Source: Pyropia haitanensis | Lineage: Eukaryota; Rhodophyta; Bangiophyceae; Bangiales; Bangiaceae | Assembly (NCBI GenBank): GCA_008729055.1 | Contig: SDUX01000008.1 | Span: 2,790,001-2,854,000 of the forward strand | Direction: 5' to 3' | Length of the DNA stretch: 64,000 bases | In this document: piece by piece, positions 53,541-64,000 of the stretch | Position numbering within the stretch: the first letter of the stretch is position 1 | Layout of the letters: each line of letters begins with the position of its first letter | Made by a program: the position numbers and the translations under genes | The notes under the pieces: model-generated | What the model saw: the letters and a program-made list of their open reading frames with translations, nothing else | Databases searched by the model: none | What the model was told of the DNA's origin: nothing

Positions 53541-55300
53541 TGCTGCACTATCTCCCGGCCGCGGCCAATACACGCGCCGTCTTCGGCGATGGAAGCCCAG
53601 AAGGAAGCGAGGCAGGAACGACGGGGAGAGCAGATGTGCGGCGGCGGGAGCGGCAGAGACCGCAGCGGCGGCAGCGACAGCATCAGCGGCCACGGTGGCG
53701 GAAGCGACAGCGAAAACGACACCAGCAGCGACAGCGACAAGGACAGCGGATGCAGCAGTGGCCGTGACAGCGGCAGCGGCAGCAGCAGCCGCAGAACCCG
53801 CGGGGGCGGTGGAAGCTGCGGCGACAGAGGCCGTGGCGGCGACAGCGACGGCGGCAACGGCAGTGGCCGCGACGGTGGCACCGGCAGCGGCAGCGACTAG
53901 CTCGACAGCCGCGCCAGCCACAACAGCCACCCGGCCAGCAGCTACGCACGGCGCCAATCGCAATGGCTGTTGCAACGGCGGCCTCGCTGCGGCGGCAACG
54001 ACAGACCCTGCGGCGACCGCTGCCACGGATGTTCTGCAGACGGCAGGGGGAGACGCCAGATTGATGGCAGCCGCAGCGGCAGACGAGCGCCCGCGACCGC
54101 GACAGCACCTGCGGTGGCAAAGCACGCCGGGGCAGCGGCTGCAAGACATGGCCCACCGCGTCGGCGGCAACGACAAACGCCGCGGCCGCGGAAGCCAAGA
54201 AGGCGGCGGCCGCCGCCGTGACAGAGGCAGAGAGCTTGGCAGCGCCAGCGGCCACGTCGGTAGCCGCGCCAGCGGCCGTGGCGTTGGAAGCGCCAGAGCC
54301 CGCGGCGGCAACCACGACAAAGTTGGTCTACCGCAACGAGCGCCCTGCTAGACGCCGCGGCTGTGCCAGCGACAAGTCTGGGGTTGCCGCCGCGACAATA
54401 CCGCGGCGACGGCGACAGTGGCAGCAGCAGTGGCCACGACAGCAGCAGCGGCTGCCGCCGCGTCAGACACCGCTGTGGCGGCCAGCACAGCGCACCAGCG
54501 GCGGTCGCGGCAGCGGCAGCGGCACCGACAAAGACCGCGGTAACGGCCGCGTCAACAACCGCCCATCCGGACGGCGCCAGCGACGAAGGCCGCGGCAGCG
54601 GCAGTGACAGAGCCCTTGGCGGTGGCTGCGGCAGCGGTAGCCGCAACGGCAGCGGCAGCGACCGGCCACCGCGGCCGCCCCGGCGACGGCGGCGGCAGTA
54701 TCAGCAGCGAGCGACGCCGCGGCGGCACCGGCGACAGCCGCAGTGGCGGCAGTAGCAAGAGCGACATGGGCTGCGGCCTCGAGAACTGCAGCAACGGGGG
54801 CCGTGACAGCAGCAGCGGTTACAGAAAGCAACTGTGGCAGCGGCGGTGGCCGCGACAGGTGCAACGGCGGCGGCAGTGACAACGTCCGCTGTGGCGGCAG
54901 CGACAGCACCAACGGTGCTGGCCGTGACAACGGAAGCGACAAACGCCGCGGCGGCGGCAGCGAGAGCGGAGCGGCGGCGGCAGCAGCAGCGGTAGCTGCG
55001 GCACCCGCGACGGCGGTAACGGCAGCCGTAGTGATAGAGGTCGCGGCGCTGGCAGCGACAATGGCAACGGCGGCAGCCGCAACAGCGGCCGCGACGTGGG
55101 TAGGAACAACGAGGGCGGCAGCGGTAGAGACAACCTCAACGATCAGAAGAGGCGGCGGCCGCAGGGGTGGTCGTCGGTGCAGGCTTCGCTATGGACCGTC
55201 CTCATCGACTGCGTCTCAGGCTACCGTGAGGCGGGGGCGACGCCGACCACGCCGAGACGGACTCGATACGTCACCAGGTAAAAAACGACGCCGCCAGAGG
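53541..55300. repeat. GGCAGCGAC-type repeat field
   Basis: This is irregular repetition of 9-base-like units (GGCAGCGAC, GACAGCGGC, GCGGCGGCA). One plus frame reads Ser/Gly/Asp-rich (GSDSENDTSSDSDKDSGCSS), another Ala/Thr-rich, and the minus strand Leu/Pro/Ser-rich. No consistent long period or conserved domain is visible. It is a different repeat class from the 66-base array on its left. Confidence 0.6.
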
Positions 55301-55707
55301 GTGACGCCGCCAACGACAGGGCCACAATGTTGACCTGGGAGAGGGTGGCGCCCTTGATAGGGCCCCTGGTTTCAACGAGCCCGTGACGAAAAACGGAGGA
55401 GGGGGCGTCAACCGCGGAGAGGCGAAGCCGATAGCGTGGGGAGGGCGCGACAGCGGCGGGCCGCCAGAGGATGGAGCGGCGTCGACAGCACCATGGCGGC
55501 ATTAAAGTCGAGGTGGGGAGTCCAAAACACCGCGGCGCCGACGGCGGAGAAAGCGTGGCACCGACGACAGGAAGGCGGCATCGACGCGGGTGGGGAGACA
55601 GCGCTGGCGGTCGCAGGGCTCTACCTACCGCGATTGGCTACGCCAAACGCGCGGGGGAGCGGCGGTGCACAAACAGATTGGCGCCGGAACCGGAGGGGAG
55701 GCGAGGC
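55301..55707. other. Short non-repetitive spacer
   Basis: This is mixed GC-rich sequence between two repeat types. I see no gene or RNA. Confidence 0.4.
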
Positions 55708-55782
55708 CACCCGTGCTCGTGTCATCGGTGCCCACCCGTACTCGTGTCATCGGTGCCCACCCGTACTCGTGTCATCGGTGCC
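55708..55782 (+). repeat. 25-base unit in three tandem copies
   Basis: CACCCGTACTCGTGTCATCG plus GTGCC stands three times head to tail, the first copy differing by one base (GTGCTC for GTACTC). The period of 25 is not a multiple of three, so it is unlikely to be coding. Confidence 0.9.
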
Positions 55783-58531
55783 CCGCCAACCATCGCCTGA
55801 TCAACCCGTGCCGTCGGCAGCGGGCAGCGCGATGGGCCACCACCACGCAGCTGCACAGCAGCAGCGGCGGCGACAGCGACAGCGACAGCGATAGAGACAG
55901 CCGTCACGGCAGCGGCAACGGCCGCCGAAGTGTCAGGCGACGCGGTGGCGGCCACCGCAGCGGCACTGGCCGTGGCGGCAGCAGCGCCAGCCGCGGCAGC
56001 GGTGGCCAGGGTGACCATACCGGTCGCGACAGCGGCAGCGTCCGCAGCGCCACCGCGCGGCGGCGACAGCAGCGGGGACAGAGATAGAGACAGCCACGCC
56101 GCCAACGTGGCTGCGACGCCCAACAGCCTCGGCGAAAAACGACGCCGCACCTTGCCGCTGCTGTTGCCAACGGGCGCGGTCGCACCCCAAACTGGCCGTC
56201 GGTGTCCAACGCCGCCACCAGCAGCACGCGCTACCGACGCATCCAGCAGCAGGTGCCCACTGCCGCGGCGCAAAGCGGACGGCTGTCAATACCAACCGCT
56301 GCAGCGTGCGCCACCCGCTCATCTTGGTGCTGCGGCTGACGCCGCCGCCACAAGCGGCAGGCGCCGTCACCCCACCAATCCGGCAGGGCTTACGTCTGGC
56401 ACCAAAACGGAAAGTGGCGGCCAAGGCGGAGCGGCCGTGGCGGACGGCAGAGACGGAGCCGCAACACCGAGCGGACACCCGCAAGGCCAGCAACGGCGGC
56501 TGGGTCACAAGACAGGATGTGACAACGGTAGGGATGGCCACGTCACGCCAAGGGCGAAGCAGGAAGGAAAAAGAGAGCACTGGTACAGGCGGCGGGAGCG
56601 GCTACAACGCGTGAGGGAAGACCGCAACGGCCAGCGGGTCGCAGCAGAACCGGGAGACGCAGATGAAGAAGTCTTGCCGCCGCGAGAGGCGAGCGACTCC
56701 CAAGGACCGGGAGGGAGGCGGCACTGACAGGAGAGGTGGCATCACGAGAAAGAAAGCTCCCAGCGACAGCGGCCGCAGCGGCAACGCCGCAGGAGGGCGG
56801 CAGCTACGACAGCGGGAGCGCCCTTATCGACGGGCGTGGCCGCGGCAACGACCGGGGAGGACCGCCTAGACGGAACGGCGGCAGCGACGAAGAGGGTGGC
56901 CACGTAGGGCGGCATGATGAAACGGGGGGGGAGGGGGGGGGGGGAGGGGGGAGGCGCCGCGATGCCAGCGGTAGCGGCGGCGGAAGAGTGCCCCGACAGG
57001 ATCGCGGCGGCACCAAAAGAGGGGAGACCGCCACGATGGGCGGGCGCCACCGACGCCCAACGTTGGGCGGCCGCGGCGTAGGGGGCGGCACGGCGGCACG
57101 CCGCAACAGGCGGCGGCCGCGGCGACAGCGTGGCCATGACCAGCGGCGGCGGCGGCGGCGCAAGGCGGCGACGAATGAGCGAGCAGCGGGTTGGGGTGAC
57201 GGCAACGACGCGGGGGGCGACCGACAACTCGGGGGGGGGGGGGGGCGGCGGCGACGTGCAGGCGGCCGACGCGTCGGGCCGGGTGCGGGAGGCAAGGAGT
57301 GGCGGCCGCACCTGGACGGTGGCGGCGGGAACGCCGCGGCGCGGGCGCGCCGCCGCCGATGGGGGGGCTACAACAGCAGAGGCGCCCGCCAGCAGCCACG
57401 ACCGAAGCGGCGGGCAGCACCGACGGCGGCGGCGCCATTGACGACGGTGGGGTGACCGTGACGTGGGGAGCGCGGCCATGGGAACGAGGAGCCGCCGGGG
57501 ACGGGGGAGAGACGGGGACGGATGGTTGGCCCGGCGGCGGCAGCAGCAATGGGGGGGGGGGTGACAGCAAAGGGAGGAAGCGCACCGACGGCGGAGGCGG
57601 CTTGATGACGGGCGGAACGGCGGCGTCACCACCGGGGGCGAGAAGCTTGTCGGGGGAGTGCCGAGCAGCAACAGTGAGGAGGGGAGTCTCGTATTAGCGG
57701 CGGGTGGCCACGGCGGGTGGTACGGCTTGTCGGCTAGGGAAGGCAACCGCCGCAACGCGGGCGGGTCAGCCGCCTCAGGGGGCAACCGCATCGACGGGGG
57801 TGAGGTGTGGCGAGAGTGCGGCGCCAAGAGGGACAACGGCTTGAAGACGGGGCGGACGGAACCATCGACGGCAGGGGGAGGTGAGCCGCCACACCCGGCG
57901 GCAATGACGGGGCGCGCCACACGGGCGGCGGCGCGGCGACCGGGCGGACACCGCCCGCCGCGGCGGGCAGTCCCCAAGCCGACAAAGCGGCGGGGTAGCC
58001 TCGGACGACGGGCGGCGGCGTCAGGGAGCGGCCACGACGGCACACCGCGGCGGGCGTCCGCACCGGCCAGCCACGTTGACAAAACGGACAATGGAGCCGC
58101 CGCAGGGATGACGGCGGCGGGGCGACGCCCGTCCCGTCGGTGGCGGGCAACGGCCACGGCCTTGGCAAGGGGATGGAGGCCAGGGGCAACAACGACGGGC
58201 GGCGCCCGCCGACGGCGGACGGGCGGCGCCAGCGGGGGCACGGCCACGCCGCCGTCGACGGCGGCGGTGCCGCCCGCGACGGCCACGACGGCCGCGGCGC
58301 GCCGCCGCGCGTGTGGGGCGGGGCAGCGGTGTGCGCGGCGCGCGGCTCGCGGCGGTGGCCTCGTGGGGCGCCGGTATATGTACCCGCCGCCGCCCCCTCC
58401 CCCCCTCCTTCTCGCCGCTCGTCTCGCCCGACCGGTCGTGGCGCGCGCGTCGCCGCCGCCGCCGCCGCTACCGCTGCGGCTCCCGCCCACACACCCCAAA
58501 ACGGCCGGCGACAGGGGGCGGGGGAGGGGAC
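55783..58531. other. GC-rich block without recognised gene
   Basis: It opens with more GGCGACAGC-type repetition (55860-56090), followed by GGC/ACG-rich DNA. A 609-codon minus-strand frame (56742-58571) is Arg/Pro/Ala/Ser low complexity with no domain. G-runs occur at about 56926-56952 and 57230-57244. No defended gene. Confidence 0.45.
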
Positions 58532-58925
58532 AGCTCGCGCCAACCCACCGCCGCCGCCTCCGCGGCGGCACTCAGGGTGGGCAACCGCGCGGCGCGGCTG
58601 GCGACCGTACCTTTATGGCGGGAGCACGGAAGGGAAAGCGGTACAAAGGGAGTGGAGGGAGCTCCCGCCAACCCGCCGCTGCCGCCGCGGCCGCGGCGGC
58701 GCCTCGTAGGGCCGGCAATAGCCCGCCATAGCTGGCTATTGTACCTCCATAGCGGCGGCGCAGGAGGGTCAGCAGGGGAATGGGTGGAACGGGAGCTCCC
58801 GCCAACCCGCCGCCGCCGCCGCCGCCGCCGCGGCGCGCAGGGGCGGCAATCGCCCGGCGCGGCTGGCCGCCACACCCCCTTGGCGGGAGCGTTGGCGGAG
58901 GGGCGCGGGGGCAAGGGCTGTGACC
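58532..58925 (+). repeat. Three-copy direct repeat of about 130 bases
   Basis: Copies start at AGCTCGCGCCAACCCACC (58532), AGCTCCCGCCAACCCGCC (58660) and the same again (58794), spacings 128 and 134. Each continues with CCGCCGCC runs, then a GGCAAC/GGCAAT block with GCGCGGCTGGC-like sequence and a TGGCGGGAGC end. The copies are diverged, so the array is not new. Confidence 0.7.
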
Positions 58926-61900
58926 AGGGGGCGGAGGGGATGCGCGCGCCCCCGCCGCCCGCGGCCGGCCGGCCGCGCGTTTCGGCGTGGCGGCGGCGGC
59001 CAGCACAGGTCGGGCGGCGGGAGCGCCGGGTTGCGTGTCGGCCGGGGAGGGGAGACACGACAGCGGCCGACGGGGCGGGCGGGCGGGAACAGTATGGGGA
59101 GGGGGGGTGCCGCGCCCGCGGGTGCGCGGGAGCGGCCGGCGGCCGCGCCGCGGCTGCCCGCCCGGCCGCACGGGGCGGGCCGCCCCGCCGTACCGCGGCG
59201 GCGCGGGCGGCTGTGGCGGCCGACGGAGGGGGAGGGGGGGGGGCGGCGGCCGCGGCCGCAGCCGCGACGCGGCCGCCCGCCACGGCGGTGGCGGGAGCAC
59301 AGCGACGGGGCAGTGGTGGCCGAGGGGGGTGCGCGCGTCGCGGCAGCGGGCGTCCCCACTGCATCGCGCTCGCGTCGGCCGCCCGCGCCCCCTCCCATTG
59401 GGTTTGGATTGTGCGCCGTGGGCGGCCGGCGGTCCCGCCCGGTCCGCGCGCCGCCGCCGTGGCCGCCACCGGCCGCGGCGGCGGGTCCGCCCCGCGGCAG
59501 CACACGCGCGCGCCGCGGGGCGGCCGTCGGTGGTTCCCGCCAACCCGGCGGCGGCGTGCCCGAGCCCGCCCGGCCGGCCGGCCGTCGGCGTGCCGCAGCC
59601 CCTCTCCCCCCCCCCCCCCCAGCCGTGCGCCCGCCAACCGCGCGGGCGCGCCCGTCCCCAGACACCACGGTCGGGCGGCCGGCGGCGGCGGCCGCCCCGC
59701 CCGGCGGCCCGCACCCCGGGACGGCCGTCCGCGCGCCAACCTCAGCGCAGACGCTGCCGCCGCCGCCGCCGCGCGGGGAGAGAACAAAAGTGGCGGCGGG
59801 GGGGGGGGGGGAGCGCCACGGGGAGGGGTGGCGGCGTGTGGCCAGCCGTGGCGCCCACCGCGAGCGGCGGTACTGGCGACGCGCGCTCGCCGCGCGAGCG
59901 GCCCGCGCCACTGGCGGCCGGCGTGGCCGTCGGCGGCGGCCGCCGCCGCCGCGGCACGCGGCGTCCCGCCGGCGGCGGGGCGTGCCACGGGACAGAGGCG
60001 GCCGCCAACCCCCCCCCCGTGCGGGCGGTTGTGGGTGGGGGGGGGGGGGGGGGGCGGCAGCTCCGCCGCCGCGCCACGGGGCAGGGGAGCGGCCGACCCG
60101 CGGCGGCCGCCGCCGGCGCGTGCCGGATCTGTGGCGGGACACGCGACGGGGTCGGGCGGCGGCCGCGTCGCGGCCGGCAGCCGCTCTCCCGCCGAGGTCC
60201 CGCCACACGGGCCGCGACGCGGCGGGCGTCTCGAGTGGGGATTGGCTCTCGACGGCGGGACGGGCCGCCCGCGCACCGTGTCTGCACGCGGTTCCGGTTG
60301 GGGTGTGCGCGGCTGGCGTGAGCGGCGGAAAGTGGGCGGCGATGACTGGCACGTCACCGGGGGGGGGGCGGCGCGTCGCGGGACGCTTCCAGGTGCGCGG
60401 CGCTGCAGCCGTGGCAGCCTTCCCGGTGGGACGGCCGCCGGCTCGGCAGCCGCCGCGGCCCCTACCGACGGACGATCCGTGACGCGCACTGTCATGGGTA
60501 AAGGCGGACGCAGGAACGCGGCGGGGGAGACCACTTGTCCTTCCGATCCGTTTGTCTGTTTTTTTGTTGTTTTTTTTGCACGCAACCGTGCCGCGCCACC
60601 CCGCACGACGCCCCCTGCGGCGCAATCGCCTAGCGGCGGTGGGGAGGCGGCAGGCCGGCGACCGCCGCCCCCCCAACTCCCAACCGCTGCCACCCCGTTT
60701 CTTCTGGGGCTGGCGCAGCGGCGTCGCTATCGGAGAAAACCGTGGTGCGGCGGGACGGCGGCGGCCACCCGCCGCGGCGCGCGCCGCAGTCGTGGCAGAC
60801 GGGTCGGGGGCGACCCGTCGCTGCCGGGGGTGTCGCGCCGGCCGGCGCGCGAAAAAAAACAAAAAAAAGACTGGCGCGGCGTGGCGCGAGCGCGAGCGAA
60901 TGGCCCACGCGAGGGGTGGGGGGGGGGGAGCACCGCGCCGGCGGGATGCACCCGCCGCCGCGAGGCGGTGGTGCGGAGCAATCGGGACGCGGGTGGCGGG
61001 AGAGGCCGGCGCGCGGCAGGCGCACCGCCCCGCCGGCGGCGGCCGCAGACGGCGGCGCCCCCCTCCTCCCGCCGCGACGGCCCGGGCGCGCCCGCCGCGC
61101 CCGCGGAGCCGACGGGGGTGGCGGCGGCGGCGGCGTTCGCCCCCCCCCACCGCTCCCCCTCCCCCTCCCCCTTTTCCATGCACGCCGTCGCGCCACCCGC
61201 CGCGCCCGTCACCCATTGCGGCCTCGCGCGTCGACGGCGGCCGCCGCGCGCGCGCGCGCGCGCGCGCGCACCGCGGGCGGCGACCGCGGCGGCCGGCGTG
61301 GCGGGCCGGCCCGCTCACCAGCTCCCGCCACCCGCGGCCGCCGCGCGGCGCGTCGGCGCGTCGGCGCGCGGCGGTGGACTGCCGGCGGCCACGGTGGCGC
61401 GTACGCGCTGCCCGCCCTACTGTGTCGCGCCGTCTGGGCTGTGCGAGCGCGGGCGCACGCGCCGGCGCTCGCGCACGTCCGCGACGTGCACTCCCGCCGC
61501 CCCGTCTGCCCACCCGCCGTCGTGGTGGTTCACGGCCATCCACACGCCGCGTATTTTTACGTTCCCTACCCTGCGCGCACGCGCGTCGTGGCCGCCCCGC
61601 CGACCATGACCATCATCCACGGCCGGCCACTCGGCCGTCGTCACCGCGGCCGCCCGTCGCGGCGGCCAACCACACCGGCGGCGCGACCACGCGTGCAGGC
61701 CATGGCCGCCGTCGGTGCCGCCCGTGGCCGACGGCGGCACATCTTGCTGCGGCTGCCTGGCTGTCCCTGCGGACGGTCGCCCCTCTCCGTAGCAGGGGAG
61801 GGGCGGTGCCGCCGGATGCGAATGATGCTGGCGTTCCGCGGCGCCTGCGCTGTATTGCGCCCGCGCCGGGGTGGTGGGGGGGCAAGTGCTCTGGCGCCCG

Positions 61901-62040
61901 ACCGCCGACCCCTCGTGCGCGGCGCTCTCACCCACCGCTACTACGCGGCTTCTGGAAGGGGGCGAGCGGACTCGCAGGGGGTGGACGGTGACGGCGCCGG
62001 GCGCGTCGTGGGATCGGCGCCCGGGGGGCGATGAGAGCAG
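58926..62040. other. GC-rich block with long uninformative open frames
   Basis: Open frames of 400-1,100 codons run on both strands, which reflects the scarcity of stops and not coding. There are no recognisable motifs. The block includes a G-run at 60040-60053, T-rich patches at 60559-60577 and an A-rich patch at 60850-60868 that interrupt the GC bias. Confidence 0.45.
61245..61268. repeat. (CG)12 dinucleotide run
   Basis: Twelve alternating CG steps occur without interruption. Such runs can adopt left-handed Z-DNA and are strong methylation targets. Confidence 0.8.
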
Positions 62041-64000
62041 GAGGCGGCGACCACGGGCTCTCTCCCCTCCTCCGGTACCACCAACTCACAGCGTCGTCGT
62101 TCGGCTCACTACGATGGTGTGGTAGTACCGGTTGGAGTGGACGGTTTGTTCCTCTTTGGGTTTGAGCTGTGGACGGGCGTTTCTACCGTGGACCGTAATT
62201 CTGTGCCTCGTCTAACATTCACGTCGTCTTTGGTGCTCGTAGTGTCTTGAATGTCTATTTTTTCGGTAACCGGTTCTGCTCTACACGGTCGACCGCGCGG
62301 CGGACGGTACGACCGACGGGCGGGCGACCAACGGTGCGATCATCTGCCGCCAGGGTGGCGGCAAACGGCGCGACCACCCGCCACACCTGCGTGGACCTTC
62401 GCCCGCGCCGCCGTCCGCCCTCGCCCAACGGCGCCACCACGGACGACGGTCGCCCGCTGCCCCCCCCCTTGTTCCCTCTTCATTCGGGGGGGGGGCGACG
62501 GGCGGCCCTGCTCCGGTGTCTGCGGCCGCTGCGGCGCTTCCGCCCTTGCCGCCGCCCTGCTTCCACCCCGGCCGCAGCCCGCGGCGCGGCACCTACGGAC
62601 GGACGGACGCCGCCCGGGGTTTGGCGCAGCGGGCACGGACGGGCGCACTACTCGCGCCCGGAAGGGCGGCCTTGCTGACACTGGGCGGCACGGGCGCGGG
62701 CGCGGGCGCACGGACGCACACGCCGCTGCCGCGGCGGCCACACACTGGCGCCGCGCGCAGGCCGGGCACACCACCCTTTGCGGCGGCAACGACCTGGCGG
62801 CGCGACGCGGCGGCAACTACAAAGGCGCCGCCGGGAGCTGCCCGCCGCCGACCGCATCGGTCGGCAGCGCTCATCTCTTCTCGCGCACCCGCCCAACCCG
62901 CCCTGTGACTACGAGCAGCCCGACAGCTCGAGGGTCAACACGCTCATCATCTTCTGTTTTACTCCCACCGGCGCGTGCGTCACGCGGTGACACCTCTTGG
63001 TGCCACCAGCGGGACCACGCCGCGCGCTCTCTCCAAGGACACGCGAAGTTCAAGACGGCCGACAGCCAACGTCGGCCGCCCCGAGGCTCGACGACCGAGA
63101 AAGCGCGCTCATGGACCGCCCACGCGGTGGTCATATGTACCTGTACCGCATACTTGTATTGTTGGTTCCGTAGGACCGGCTTGCCGGTCAGCCGGTAGCC
63201 CTGGGGGGTACCGGCCTAGCCTACTTTGGAACATAAAAGTCACGTTACTGGCGTCTCTTCCCCTCTCTACTCCTGGTTACTGGACCCGTTTCTATGTGCT
63301 TTGTCGGTCTGTGATCGGTTTGCCGCTGCAGTTTCCTGTCGTTGTGCCCGGATGCGAGAGCTTGGTCGCTGATTGCCATCGCGCGCGCGTGCTCACCCGT
63401 ACCCGCACGCGTCTCCCGTCGCCGCCAAGTGGCCGCCGCGTTGGCTGGCCGCTGGCGCCTGCTGCGGGTGTCGACGGCGGGGCGACGGCGGACACGGCAC
63501 GGGCGGGGAGCTGTTGCCGCGGCAGACCGCGATGGCCGTTGCTTGTGTGGGGGGGGGTGGGGGGGGTGGGGCCGCCGCCGCTGCCCGCGCCGGCGGTGCG
63601 CGCCACGGCGGCCGCGGTGCGGCTCCGTGGCTCGTCCCGGCTACGGCGGTGGCCGCGGCTGCTGCGGGCGGTCTCGGAACCGGCGCTGCGCAGGGGCGGT
63701 GGCCGCGGGGCGGCGGCGGCCCGACGGCGGTGCGGTGACGCCGGCGGCTGGCGCCGCGGGTGGGCGCTGCCGATGGTTGTTGGCGGCGCCGCCCGCGCAC
63801 CCGCCGCCCGTGTGGACGGCCGTGGGCGGCGGGGCGAGACCGTCGGGCCGCCGCCCCGCCGTTGACGTTTTGGTGGCGGCCGGTGCTGGCGTGCGCCGGC
63901 CGCCTTTTTTTGGGTTGGCCATGGGGGGACCCCGGCGGGCGGCCGCCGCCGTCTGACTGGCCGAGCGGCGGTGCCCACTGCTGGTGGTGGCGGGGAGCGC
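62041..64000. other. Right end of window, two AT-richer islands
   Basis: Islands at about 62050-62290 and 63120-63380 break the GC-rich background and could be promoters or element ends. The second contains a palindromic GTAGGACCGGC to GCCGGTAGCC to GGCCTAGCCTAC set. From 63400 the frames are again Arg/Gly/Pro-rich and unrecognised, and the window ends inside such DNA. Confidence 0.4.

Noticed and set aside
46736..55782. Tandem repeats considered as a CRISPR array
   Set aside because: Units are contiguous without unique spacers, and the context is eukaryotic.
56742..62000. Very long open frames (up to about 1,100 codons)
   Set aside because: No conserved residues, no plausible start context, and equally open opposite strand; treated as compositional.

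Overview
This window reads as nuclear DNA of a red alga, most likely a bangiophyte of the Porphyra/Pyropia type. That assignment is an inference from four things: a red-lineage chlorophyll-binding antenna gene of the Lhcr type; an NADPH oxidase with a membrane block inside its reductase half, as described for red algae; very high GC with long G or C tracts; and compact genes that are uninterrupted or carry one short GT-AG intron. Three introns can be placed with confidence (PNO1, N6AMT1-like, Lhcr). Nothing suggests a bacterial, organellar or viral source.

The left 45 kb is gene-dense. In order: NADPH oxidase (+), PNO1 (-), a DBP7/DDX31-type DEAD-box helicase (+), a small one-helix membrane protein (-), a Gemin6-like Sm-fold protein (+), plastid ribose-5-phosphate isomerase (-), a DNA element with inverted ends and TA flanks, a possible plastid-targeted short protein (-), an unrecognised protein (-), an N6AMT1/HEMK2-like methyltransferase (-), an Fn3 plus EMAPII-type tRNA-binding protein (+), a DExH-helicase-like protein with eroded catalytic motifs (-), mitochondrial OXA1 (+), a plastid rubredoxin-domain protein (-), Lhcr (+), a HAT/TPR protein of HCF107/MBB1 type (-), an FKBP-TPR protein (+), a large protein with a hemerythrin-like helical C-terminus (+) and a BAR-domain protein (-). 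Themes are ribosome biogenesis and translation (PNO1, DBP7, N6AMT1, tRNA-binding protein), RNP assembly (Gemin6-like) and organelle function (RPI, OXA1, rubredoxin, Lhcr, HCF107-like).

Many conserved proteins change reading frame exactly inside a run of seven or more G or C. Their coordinates therefore cover the whole gene and the frame breaks are noted in each entry. Sequencing or assembly slippage is the simplest explanation.

From about 46 kb to the right end no conserved gene can be recognised. This part begins with a second inverted-repeat structure, followed by a 21-nt minisatellite, a roughly 3.6 kb array built on a 66-nt unit with a 208-bp higher-order duplication, a Ser/Gly/Asp-coding style repeat field, a 25-nt triple repeat and a three-copy ~130-bp repeat. 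It looks like a repeat-rich, gene-poor block. Long open frames there exist mainly because stop codons are rare in such GC-rich repeats.
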